Assembly (NCBI GenBank): GCA_040954595.2
Contig: CM082577.2
Coordinates: forward strand, 2,170,001-2,234,000
Reading direction: 5' to 3'
Length of the DNA stretch: 64,000 nt
From: Balanoglossus misakiensis
Taxonomy: Eukaryota; Hemichordata
A program made the translations under genes and the position numbers. Of this stretch, positions 52,732 through 64,000 are shown piece after piece (position 1 is the stretch's first letter; the number at the start of each line of letters is the position of its first letter). The notes under the pieces are model-generated. The model had not been told where the DNA came from and ran no database searches. It saw only the letters and a list, made by a program, of their open reading frames with translations.

Positions 52732-54574
52732 GTCACTGATTTCCGCTGACTGAAACTCGCAAGCAGGCAGAGTCCACAGACCTTGTAACACAACTTTAAC
52801 ACAAGAGGTGTGTTCGGTAAAAATTGTTGTCAGTACCCAGATCAGTTATCTCTTTCTGGTACACGAAATGGTATATCGAACCACCGGGTTTAGCGCAAGA
52901 CGCAACTCACTCTATTTCGTGGACTGTTGTCGGAAAACTCGTAGTTTGTTTCCAGAAATCGCTAACGCAGACACTCACAAGTTATCCATTTCCCTGTTTG
53001 GACGTAGTACTCTTGCGTCACATATTCTTTCGCTTACAGGAAATGCGGAACTTGTCACACTTCACGGAATTATAAATCTTCTTGAATAAGGCTCATTTTG
53101 TGTGTAACACGTAAATATTAATATTGAATCCGGGTAAATACCTTTATATTCATATTTCGAGGCTAATTACAAACTATAATTTGAGAACTTTCTTTTTACC
53201 AGCGTAAGGATATATATATTTTCAGATATAGTGAACTACTTCCTGGAAGGCAATCGCAGACTGACTGCAAACTGGCAAACGAGAAAAGTTACCTTGGGAG
53301 GCAGATGTGTATCCCAAAACTGGGATTTGTTGCTTTTTCAAAACGTTTTATTGTAAGAGGAAATCGGAACAATACAAACGTCCTTAATTTTTTAGTTTAA
53401 GATTAAATTTTCGGGTCTAAGTCACGGACGGGGATTTCTAACATGTTCCACCTCAGTGGAGGAGCACAAACGAACAAACAGGAACATGGCGGAGACCAGT
53501 TCCGGGATTCACACCGGCGGCAGATTCATATCTGTAAATCCTACAAGAACGACTTACTGACCCAAATTGTAGGCGCTGCTTTAGCTCTATAATACTATGC
53601 GTGTAAGTATTTTGGAAATCAGAACATGGCCTACAGGCCAGGGTTGGTCTCTTGCACACACACTCGGTTGTTGGCGACAAGACGAGTTGCAGTAGCGGGC
53701 GCTGTACATAGCGCACAGCTGTGTGCATGTACTTCTGTTACTGACTCGTTTGTCCGAACTGGCCTGACAGGCGAAATTTTAGTCAAATAGAAGACGTTAC
53801 TATCTCCATTGCTCAACTTGCAAGCTCGTTTAGGGAGATTGCACGTCATATTGTCATGCGTGCAGGTTTGCACACAATGACCAGTACACAACTGCTCCCG
53901 GGGGCAGCAGTTGAACGTTGACTCATGGCTGACTGTTGTCAATGACACAAATTGTGAGGTGCAGAATGCGCGGAGGTGTCTTATCAATGTTGTGATGTTT
54001 TTGTCATCTCTAATGCCATTGGGTCCGAGATTTGGACTATACCATTGTTGGGGACGGCCGAGGGGGTGTGAGAGTGACTTGTGAAAAGGCCATGTGACGG
54101 TCACATGGCTTTGTCAGCCGTCCCCCATGATCAATGCCATGATACAGTCCAAATCCTGGCCCTGACAAAAACAAGAGCAGCACCACCACCACCAATAATA
54201 ACAGCGAAAGTAGCTAAACTACATGCTCATAAAGCAAGCCATTTAGATTAAACTTTATACAATACACACCTTCCTTCTTGGAATAGAATGGAATGTTTTC
54301 TCTATACTAGCTGGTTTTGAGTAAAGTAAGCATATTAAACTTTAAGTAAAGTTCAGATGCTCGGACAGCTTTATGAAGTGTGGTTTCTTGGGATTTCTGT
54401 GTTGTCTTTCATATTAAAAATGTTCTTGAAAGAAAATTTGCAGGTAACATGCAGTGCCACCTTAGCGGAGACATTAACAAAAAATATGGGTGGGCTGGTT
54501 TTATTTTAATGAAGTTTTGGGGACTTGACAGAGGGCTTGACATCACGAAATGTCATTGTGTTTTTCTCTTCAGG
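52732..54574. promoter_or_regulatory. Divergent promoter region of GRB2 and TMEM94
   Basis: 1.84 kb separates the two start codons on opposite strands. An AACATGGCGGAG (YY1-type, about 53483-53494) lies in the middle in a locally G+C-richer part (53440-53720), a likely start region for the TMEM94 5' UTR. The TMEM94 coding start at 54575 follows a CTTCAG acceptor, so at least one non-coding exon lies in this interval. Confidence 0.55.
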
Positions 54575-57500
54575 ATGTCATCATCATCGGAGACAATCGG
54601 CCTTAGCAACCGAGAGGCTTTGAAGAAGCTGCATGTTTCCATCGAGGGAGAAATCCGAGCCTATCAGAAAGATAAGCATTTACAGGCAGAGCAGAGGCGT
54701 CAGAGCTTCTTCAGTCTAAAGTATCAGCCATACTTCCTGCTTCACTGGACCAGCGCGGCCTCCATAGCCTTAGCAGCAGTATTGATATTGCTCTGCTATG
54801 GCTTTCAGAATGAATCAAGGTAGAGTTCCTTCAGAGTTTTTAAAACCCACTTGGTCGAAGATCTTTGGCAGAATTGTGTAGTATTGAATGTTATTGAACG
54901 TGTCTTTCCTCATCAACAGTAATTACCATCTCATGATAGAAGTAGTGGTCCTCTTCTTCTTACTGGTCATCAATCTGTACGTCAGCGGGAGTGACCAGAA
55001 ACTCAGGAGAAAGGAAATGCAATATCGAGCTGAGCACCTCCTCAGAAAGTTACAGGGTAAGGCAAAACATTTTCACACGTTGATGTAACGATGCTTAGTA
55101 TTCACCCTCACGTATTTCGCGAAAATAACCTGTTTTACAATAGATAGATGGATAGACAGATTAAACCAGTAACCAGTTCATGTCACAGGCTCTGTGTTTG
55201 GTTTCCATAGAATGTATTGCATCATGTGCCAGCTGGGATGAAAAGCTGTACCCGGATTTGAGTACGCCGCAGTCCAGAAGCGTATCATTGCAGTGGACAT
55301 ACAGGGATGGTAGTCTCGTCAATCTGCCGTGTAATTTACTTGTGAAGGGGGACATCATCGCCCTCCGTCCAGGCCAATTAGTGCCAGTCAGAGTACGAGA
55401 GCTAGAGGTGAGATTTTCTCCCTCCTCTTTCCCATTAAAATTCCAAACTTTACGTACATGTAGTGTGGGCATCTGTCCGAACTGAACAGCCAAGGGTCAG
55501 CAAAGGTTAAGTTCGAGTCAACCCTTCATCTGATTCTAATCAGCTTGAGAATTCAGATATGAATTGTTTGTGATGTGGACATGCACTTGTCTTTCGAAGC
55601 CTGCAGACGGTGAACCGGCAGCCGAGATGGAGCCGGGAGAGATGTACAACCCCTGCACCAAAGAGGTCATGGAAGAGGTCACAGAGGCCACAGCTCGAGC
55701 ACCTATGAAGCCTGTAGTGTACAAGGTCCTGGAAACGCCATATACAGACACGCTGAAGTGAGACCTCAGGCACTTTTTTTTTGCACCAAATATGACACAC
55801 AGTGAATGTGAAACAAGTGTCTTTGAAATCTGAATAGTTGAGCCCATAAGTGCGATTGGATCCAGATTCCTGTTTCAAATTTTCTGCTGAGGAAATGAAA
55901 GCCAGGGGTTGCTTTTGAGCAACAGTCACATTTACATCATGACTGTAGTTGAAGCATATTTTTTTCAACTCGGTTTGATTTCTGTTTTTCAGGAAGTGTT
56001 TGTGGAAAGCTACGAACAGACCAGTTGGATTATTAGAGAACAAACGACTTGTATGCAATGCTCTGATGGAGAGAAGAATTCTCCCTGTTGTTCTTGTGAG
56101 TACTGATTTTTCAGATTTCACTTTAATTTTCTCAACTCCCCCAAATCTCATGGCTGGTCCAAGTTGCTGTGTTGAGAGTTCTACAGTGTGAAACATCTGA
56201 ACATGTTTTGTGTATCCAATACCAACTTCCTTGATGGCCTATTACATGTGCCTCCTTTCAGTTCACAAAAATCTAGCATAATTACACATGTACATTGATT
56301 CAAAGTTACGGTTTTCTGATCAAAATACATGCAATCAATGTTCGTTTCATTGTGTCCATTGCAGTTTTTGTCACTACTTGCCAGTGTTGTCCGTTACATC
56401 GTCTTGCAAGATGACGTGGGTCACTGGAGCACCATGATCATTCTGTTACCGGTAGGTCAAAGGTTAAACAGACATACCGTATAATACGGTATTCATTCCA
56501 ATAAGTCAGCCAGATTTTAATAATTTCGGTTTGTAATCATGGAGAATAGAAGCATCAAATGAATGAGACTCACCCACATTGCATTTGATTTTCTGGAAAG
56601 TGGAATGTCTTAGACTTCAATGTAAAATTATAGTGTAATATCAGGTGTTAAAATTTGTCAAATCCATCTGTATAGTGTATTCTTTCTGGTGTAAACCTCG
56701 GCAAAACTTTCAAATGTAGATAAACAGAGTATGAAACATCAAACTATGTTGTATCCCAATTCTTATTGCAAAATTATTTTCTTCATTTCTACAGACCTAT
56801 ACCATATTACCACTCCTGGCATTGGTTGTACCCACAATGTGGGTCCTTGTCAATGCCTATGGAGTTGGTAGAATACTTACATGCTTTGAAAAGTCGTCTC
56901 ACACTGTTAAAGTAAGTGGAGAACATTTGTATTCCCTCAGTGCAGATGCATACACTGTACTAATATCTTGTTGCCTAGATACAAACTCTGATTTAGAGTT
57001 CTGTTCAGTGTTCACTCATCTTCACCATTTTTAGTCCTGTCTCAAAGTTTAGGGTCAGAGATTTGAACTAGGCTAGGTTGGGTTACCCGAAACAAAACAA
57101 TTTTTCTTGGCCTGAGAGTATTACAAGTGCCATTTCAATATTGGTCAAGTTTTCCAAATAGAAAAATATGGATAACAGACAATCCAAAACATGCCAGCTG
57201 ATGCATTTTCATTTTAGACTTTCCAACTCGACATCTTGCAGGTGCAGTCAGCTCTGGAAACCATGGAGATCACTGATACTCTCATTAAGGTAAGTGTCAC
57301 CCTAATTGTGAAAAGTTTGTTCTTGTAATGTGAAAGCCAGACTTTACACCGTAATCATGAATTTTAGTTTCATGATGTGAATGGTTTTGTATTGTTTTCA
57401 CAGGACGATATGAGTTTCAACTCCATGTGGCATAATTTCCTGGCTGCGCTTTTTGGAAAGTGTGATACCCTGACCAGAACAGCCAACGTCATGCAGGCAC

Positions 57501-60500
57501 TGGGCACAATGACAGTAAGTCAAATAATCAGTCATCATTATGGATGAGAGCTTCCATGTAGAATGATGATTAGGTGATGATGATGATGATGATGATGATG
57601 ATTATGAGGGTCAAATGAAATATAAAAACATTGTACTACCATAATATCCCACCTAAACACATAACACTCATACTTGTATTTTCCGTAATATTCCAGGAGC
57701 TTTCATGTGTAGACAAGACTGGCATACTATCCTGGCCCAACCCATCAGCAGAAAAGGTTTTCTTCTTCAGCTCCTTGTCTCCAGATGATGAAGATGACGA
57801 CGTTACTGTAGACACCAGCCAGTCTCAGGAGGAAGACGATCTGAGTGAAGGAAGCATCGGAATCAAGAAACGAAAAACCGAGCAGACAAAGTTCGATAAC
57901 GATTCTGTGTTCGAAGCGGACAAAGCTTCAGACAATGAAGGTGAAGATGGTCTTTTGTTTCTCTTGTAGCCATGGCAATTGATAGCGCTAGGTGGTGGTG
58001 GGGGGGGGTAAAATGAGCAAAACGTCACACATAGAAACTTGTTTATTTTTTATTATGCATGCATGTTTTGCATGTGTATTGAATATTTGTCGGCGATTGT
58101 CGAAATTCTGAGTTAAACTTACTTATCTGTCTTGGAAAAAAACTGATGAACAGTTGGTGTTTTTATTGTTTGTATCACATGCATCTCTGATGAATCTAAA
58201 CACAGCATGTGCAAAGTCTAATCTCAGATTTGTCTAACTTTGGGGCTAAACATTTAGATTGTTTTCCAGAATGCCATGTTGAAGTGCTGGATCTCACAGA
58301 GTGCCACACAGTAAGCATCTCTCTTTCTATTTTGATCTCAGTTTGGGAAATATATGTCTGATCAAAAATGGTTACTGTTTTATATGTAAGGGTGTGTGAT
58401 AGCCATAATGAAGAATAGTGCACTACACAGAACCATCCTTGGAGATGTAGTCGTACTCCACTAAGCCACTTTTAAACTTTCTGTGAAATTTTACCCCATT
58501 TTGTCCGTCATGTCTTGTTTCAGATTGGGACAGGTTTACAGTTCGATGACCCGAACTGGGAACGACACCTGAATTCACTAAAACCACTGGTAAGTTCCAT
58601 TACACTGTAGAAAAATCCCTCTCAGATTAATTTTAACATGAAAACAAGCAAATTATCAATATGTAGAAGTATGAGGCGTTTTAATTTCCTAATTTGATTT
58701 GAAACAGGGTTTGAACGTCTTGGTGAATACCTGTAACATCCAGGCAATGCACAAACGCACGGAATTCATCGACCATGTGACTTGCATAGCTGCCTTACAA
58801 AACTTGCCATTGGTCACCAGAAGGTAGGTCTCATGAATATTCATTTGTGAGGGAAAAACAACCTAATTAGGGTGTCCTTAGCAACATAAGAGAGTTGGAT
58901 TGTCTTTAATATTGGGGCAACCTGAGAAATGGTACTCCAAAGAGCATAAAAATCAAAGTCGCAGAGTTTAGAAAATCTTCCTTGAACTTTTCTTTCTCTT
59001 CCAGTGAAAATGTCACCATTCCATTCTTGTTTGCATCCCACATTTCATTTCCTGTGAAATTAGAAATTCACTGCTCTGGTGATAGTGGGTCAACTGTAGT
59101 AAGGCGACCTTTCACCTCTGACCTGTCTCTCACTCTGTTGTATTTTTACTTTTTTTGTTTTATTTATATCTTCTTTTTTGTATCTATTCTTTCATATATT
59201 TTTTCTGCTGTGTTTTAGTCAGCCTGTGTGAGTACAGTTTCTATCATTTCCTTGGCATGACTTCTGCTACTAACATCAGTGAAATGTCTGTGTTTTTTGT
59301 CTCTTCCATATTCCATTTTTTTTTTACCATGGCAGGACCTTTTCAAAAATTATTATTAGTTTAATAAATAAAAAGAATAGACCCCTTGATGATAATTACT
59401 GCTAGGTATTAATAGGCATTTGCAGTGTAGCAAATCCAGTTTGAGTGTATTCTGTGCAGTCTTGTGAGGGTGATATTCATTTCAACATGCTAACCACGGC
59501 ATGTCTTTTCTCCACTAACTGTGCTGATACAGGAGTTCCAGTTTCCCCTCTCCCCGGCAGATCTTTGGCCTTCTTGTCTGCATTGTGATGCCGTTTAACT
59601 GGAGGACGTATATTTTATCTTAAAGGTGCGTTTGTGATCTGGCCGGTTTGATTGGGTTCTCAGATCAGGCCGGGGAAGCGTTCGAACTGAAGCAGCAGTT
59701 GGCAACCTACAAGAAAGTGGTGAGTGGGTCCCCCGTGTTGGTGGAGGTTAGCGACCTACTGTTGAGGTCGCTGACCTGTGAGGTAGGACAGTGACCGACA
59801 GACAGGGTCCTGCAGTACAGAAACTGTGTCTGGGGAATGACTTGAAGATGAGAGCAATGACCTGTTACACAGAACAGTCACCTATCGGCAGCTGACCTCC
59901 TTGTTGGGTCATTGACATTTGTATAGAACAGCAACCGGACCCTGAATTGACATATGACTGCCTGATTGGATAATATATTGTGACATATAACAGTGTCTGG
60001 TCTCGAATCGACAGTTTACAGCTTGTGTGTGTGTTAGACAACTGTTTTATGAGATGAGGTGAGGTGACAGTATTGTCACCACCATGGTTTGGTCCAAATC
60101 CATTGTTTTCTATGGTAAAATTGGAACTCTAAACATGGAAATGGGGGTGACTGATAGGGTCAAATTGCAAGTTATGTCTGGGTGCATGCAAATTGCAGCC
60201 CTGGTGATTATGATATCTTTATTTTCTGACTACCAGTCAGTGGGCGATATAGAAACTGAGAGAAGAGCTGTACGCCGGTCTAAATTCAACAACCAGAAGT
60301 ACACTTTGCCACACATGATGTCTGTGGTGGTTGAAAGCAAAGATTCAAGTAAGTGAGCAGAGATTATGTGCCTGTGCCTGGTATGACACACTCCTTGTGA
60401 TTGGGTAGTGATCGATGTCATTGTATGTAATTCTTCTCAGTAGCCAATCAGGTTTAGAAATGGGTTTTACCCGTACTCATTTTATCAGTACCTGGTAACA

Positions 60501-63500
60501 GCTGATTATGAGTCTTATACTGTACATGTATTTCAATAACTATTTGTGGCAAAAAATTCTCTCTTTGCTCAAAATCATTGAAAACTCTATTTAACATGTG
60601 ATTGTTTTCTTCCATTCTTGTAGATTCTTATCAGATGCTGACAGAAGGTACAGCTGAGATGGTACTGGAGGCCTGCACTGACTTCTGGGATGGTAATGAC
60701 CTTTGTGTTCTGACTGAACCAGACAGGTGAGATTGTGTGAAAAGCGGTCTGTCCAGAAATAGCTGTGTCTATATTTGCTCTATAATGTTTGCCAGCAAAA
60801 ATACATTCAATTTGCAAGTTCTGTATAACCTTGGGATGATTTGAAGCTGAAATCATCGCACCCATTCCCTGTACCCAATAATGCAAAGCACCAATGCGTA
60901 TCAAGCTAAGTGTCTGTGACGTTCTGTCTCTTGTCCAACAGGAAGAAAATCCTGGATTTCTACCACCGAGCCAGCCTGTCATCATACTGCTGTGCCTTTG
61001 CATACCGCCCTCTACCGCAGACCATCACCAGTGACTTCAATGACGGCTACATTGAGATGCCGACGGTGAATCAACCCAGACAGAGTGTCGATAAGCCCAG
61101 CCCTGTCAGGTATGACCACACTGTACACTTTTTGCTGATGTCTGTATCATTACCCATTTAACTGAAGCTCCTCCATAATCTTTGAACTGTTTCCCCATCA
61201 ATTCCAAGGTCTCCCACTCTCGGTGATGTAACCACGCCAAAGAAGAAATCGCGACAGTCAAGCGCAGACTCGTCATTCGATCTTCTGGGGAGCATCAGTG
61301 ATCCCGATGGTGTCTTTAGGTAAGAGCGGCAGAGAGAAGGATATGAATGTTCACTGTAGAGCAAGATTGGTTTGGTTAGTCCAATGACCATGTGGTAGTG
61401 CATCTTCTTTATGCGTGGCTAACCAAGTGAAAATCTGTGATTGGCTAGATCTCCACTTTCCATGGCAACTGTGGCCAAATTTGAAAAGGTGACAGTACAC
61501 CATACTGGGTATAGTTGTTGTGTTCTTTCTTATTATTTAAATACTTTCTGTGTGACCCAAGAGGAAAGATCAGTTACCACACTTGGCATTGACCCCAACA
61601 ATGAGCCAGTGACATCCCTTCTCTTATCCCAGGGCACAGTCAGGCCAGATCTTCATCGGGATGGTTGCCATGCAGTATCAAGCCAAAGAAGACCTGGTTG
61701 GACTCATCGAACTCTTGGACAATGCGTGCATCCGATTTGTGCACTTCTCACCGGACAATGAACTGAAGAGTAAAGTAGGTTTCCACGTCACTTTTCCTTA
61801 TGATCCATTTAATTTATATTAGAGAGAATATGATTAAGTGTCCTTGTTTTTTTGTTCAGGTCTTTGCAGAGAAGGTCGGTCTGGAAGTGGGATGGAACTG
61901 CCACATATCACTGCGGAGCACAGAAACCCCTCCCGAGAACAAAGTCACCACGCAACTGGGCTACGCGACCACGTCTGTGAACAAGTCCTCTCTGTTGTCA
62001 CTCGTCAAACGGCGGACTCAAGAGGGCGGCATCCTCTTGGATCCGGACAACATGCAAGTGAGGTGGAAAGACAAGGTGGCGTTTGACGATGCGGAGCTGC
62101 CGGGCACCAGCGTCGGGAGGAAACTCAAAACGACCAAATCGCTGGACCTTCTGTCGTGCGCATCAGACGAGGAAACGAGGAAGGAACTGTCGTACAGCAA
62201 ATCTGTCGGGGATGTCCCACAGTGCAGCACAGGGGCTTTGACGACGAATGCTCCAGACCGCAAATGTACGAATGAAAGCACACCGATGAAGTCGTCGGGG
62301 TGTAGTGTAAAAGCCAATGACAAGAGAGACGAGAACTATTCGCATAAACGTACCTCGCTTGATGTTAAAATTATGCTGGACCAAGACGATTCAGCGCAAC
62401 AAAGGAATCGCCACGTTTCGGAAACCTTCACGTTCAGTACTATAAACAGCGAAGATATTGAAGCAGAGGGACTGCTTAGTAGTCATACGGAGAGTGCGTT
62501 TGAAATGACCAACAGGGTAAGGCTGCTCTAAGGCCAAATAAAAAAATATGTGCTGTTCCGATTACCCGACCTAACCTAATTTTAGCTTGCCGACCCTTAA
62601 CTTTTTAGAGCTTCGTAAAGCGGACGTAAAAATAACGATAACTTGAAATATGTGTTTCTTCCTCATCTCGTAGGCCAAACTACCCAGAGGAATTGATAAC
62701 ATTCGACCTCACATCGAACACGTTGATAATGTGCCACTACTAGTCCCATTATTTACAGACGCAACACCCAGCGGTAAGTTACCCTAGCAACACACTGCTA
62801 GTTCAGAAGTAGTTGGTCAGTCACATCAGCTCAGTTGTCGACTCTTTATTGTGACTGAAATTTCCAATGGGGCAATATGTTTTCTCAGATCTGCAGTGTG
62901 ATATATTTGTCTTCAGAAGAATTGACTTGTTGGTTTGATTAAAGTACTGCTACGTGAACCCTGGACAAAACTTGAAGATTGTTAATAACAGCTCTTTTAT
63001 GGGTTTGATTTTCAGCATGCAGCGAGATGATAGCCATCATGCAAGAGTACGGTGAGATTGTCTGCTGCTTTGGGAGCTCGGCAAATTTCTACAACACCAG
63101 CATATTCTTACAGGCAGATTTAAGGCAAGGAATTCTCCCTAACTAAGGTGTCTGTAATGACATGTTTCTCTGTAAACAAATGCCTCAGGATAAAAAGAAC
63201 ACACTTTTTACTTTCTCCTTGTTCTCCCCTCCAACAGCATTGGGCTGGAACCACTGCACCCACAGGTATGTCAGCAATACAGTCAGGAAGAGTACCTGAG
63301 ACACTGCGACAGTTCAACTCAAACGCACGGACTGCTCCCGCTGGATCTGAGTCACATTCTCTCCTCCCTTCCCTGTTCCTTGACTTTTCACCGAGAAGAC
63401 AACATCAGTCTGGTTTACTTGGTCAAAGAGGTGAGGTGCAGCTTCTGTTGTTATCAGGTTATGGCCCTGTAAATGTCTCTGGACGAATATTTGAAATAGT

Positions 63501-64000
63501 GTATACATGTTTTGGCAATATGGTATGTTCTTTTCTTCATTGACAGGCGCGAGGCTTGACCCAGGCGATCATCAACTGTTTCATATTCCTGATGAACTGC
63601 CAGGTGGCGATCTCATTCTTGCAGCTGATAGCTTGCCTCCTAGTCCTGCCGCAGCCAATGACAGGAAGCCACATTCTGTGGTTGTCGGGCGTAGTCGTGC
63701 CGTCGCTTAGCCTCTCTTTCTTCGGCACACCCGTTGATTCCAAGATTATGAAAATGGCGCCAGGGAAAAATCTAAATCACTGGGATGGACAGGTAACTAA
63801 TGGGGGAAATAAATATAACCTCAGGCAGGGTGAGATTGAGGGAATTTGAATCTGTTAGATTCTTCGCAAAAAGGAGAACTGGCTTCTCAGGGACATTAAA
63901 AAATTGTAAATACTGCTCCATTTTCTCACTCCAACCTTTTGTATACTTTAACCCACAGGTGGTGGGCCAGTACATGCTGTATTTTCTGTTCAAGTTTATG
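54575..64000 (+). CDS. TMEM94: Transmembrane protein 94 (P-type-ATPase-like), C-terminus beyond window
   Basis: Twenty-five exons, 1249 aa visible (human about 1356): 54575-54819, 54920-55056, 55211-55407, 55600-55757, 55993-56095, 56365-56451, 56795-56911, 57242-57289, 57404-57514, 57697-57940, 58270-58310, 58524-58589, 58708-58823, 59626-59719, 60237-60348, 60624-60726, 60942-61109, 61209-61319, 61633-61774, 61860-62516, 62674-62773, 63016-63124, 63238-63430, 63547-63792, 63959-64000. Membrane segments lie at about 53-76, 86-104, 275-294, 303-332, 1159-1190 and 1195-1215. The phosphorylation-loop motif CVDKTGIL has Asp at 407. LTEGTAEMVLEACTDFWDG and CCFGSSANF match human TMEM94. The human protein is an ER membrane protein reported to act in Mg2+ uptake into the ER; transport here is inferred. 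The intron after 63124 uses a GC donor. The exon 10 donor could be 9 nt further on (57949). Confidence 0.95.
57574..57603. repeat. (GAT)n microsatellite
   Basis: About ten GAT triplets in the TMEM94 intron after exon 57404-57514. Confidence 0.95.
60066..60165. repeat. Dispersed ~90-bp palindromic element, copy 6
   Basis: The interior CCAAATCCATTGTTTTCTAT and GGTAAAATTGGAACTC match copies 3 and 5. The ends (TTGTCACCACCATGG and GGGGGTGACTGATAGGGTC) are partly decayed. It lies in TMEM94 intron 14. Confidence 0.75.

Noticed and set aside
53483-53560. ATGGCGGAGACC as an alternative TMEM94 start
   Set aside because: The frame stops after about 20 codons with no convincing donor in phase; kept only as a promoter/5' UTR landmark.
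59003-59364. A possible extra TMEM94 exon after the acceptor at 59004 (SENVTIPFLF...)
   Set aside because: No usable donor follows, and joining 58823 directly to 59626 restores the conserved LVTRRCVCDLAGLIGF alignment with human.

Overview
The window is animal nuclear DNA. Every gene is split into short exons (about 40-280 nt, with one of 657 nt) joined across GT-AG introns of roughly 100-2400 nt. Bases between genes are AT-rich and full of simple repeats and small dispersed elements, and the proteins match metazoan families. Eight genes fit in 64 kb and intron positions in BTAF1 look vertebrate-like, which suggests a compact, slowly evolving invertebrate bilaterian (a lancelet, hemichordate or mollusc would all fit). 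The sequence alone does not let me name the species.

Layout. (1) 1-3290, + strand: the 3' part of an arrestin-domain (alpha-arrestin-like) gene whose start lies outside the window. (2) 3291-6743: 3' flank and a 1.7-kb dispersed element (3905-5620) built around four 237-bp tandem units. (3) 6744-9222, - strand: PDAP1 (PDGFA-associated protein 1, HASPP28). (4) 10151-16905, - strand: CEP95 (centrosomal protein), 17 coding exons, 1002 aa. (5) 18503-20108, + strand: an uncharacterised protein with a helix-hairpin-helix, DNA-glycosylase-like motif. (6) 21976-23508, - strand: NOL12 (nucleolar RRP17-type protein). (7) 24096-44558, + strand: BTAF1 (Mot1/TAF172), complete, 38 coding exons, 1856 aa. (8) 49200-52731, - strand: GRB2, complete, 215 aa. 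(9) 54575 to the window edge, + strand: TMEM94 (P-type-ATPase-like, ER), 25 exons visible, 1249 aa, cut off before its C-terminus.

Three of the neighbouring pairs are divergent (CEP95 with the helix-hairpin-helix gene, NOL12 with BTAF1, GRB2 with TMEM94), so promoters are shared or close. The genes do not form one pathway: they are housekeeping genes for transcription (BTAF1), ribosome biogenesis (NOL12), centrosome (CEP95), receptor signalling (GRB2) and ER ion handling (TMEM94). GRB2 and TMEM94 are also neighbours on human 17q25, and CEP95 is on human 17q, so part of an ancient linkage survives here.

The coding models were built by hand from open frames, splice sites and reading-phase bookkeeping. 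The complete models close without a frame error. The less ordinary observations are: a tandem element in which every unit carries a perfect nuclear-receptor DR1 sequence; a palindromic element of about 90 bp present in at least five recognisable copies; an uncharacterised glycosylase-like gene; a TMEM94 that keeps the canonical DKTG of P-type pumps; and a GC-AG intron in TMEM94.
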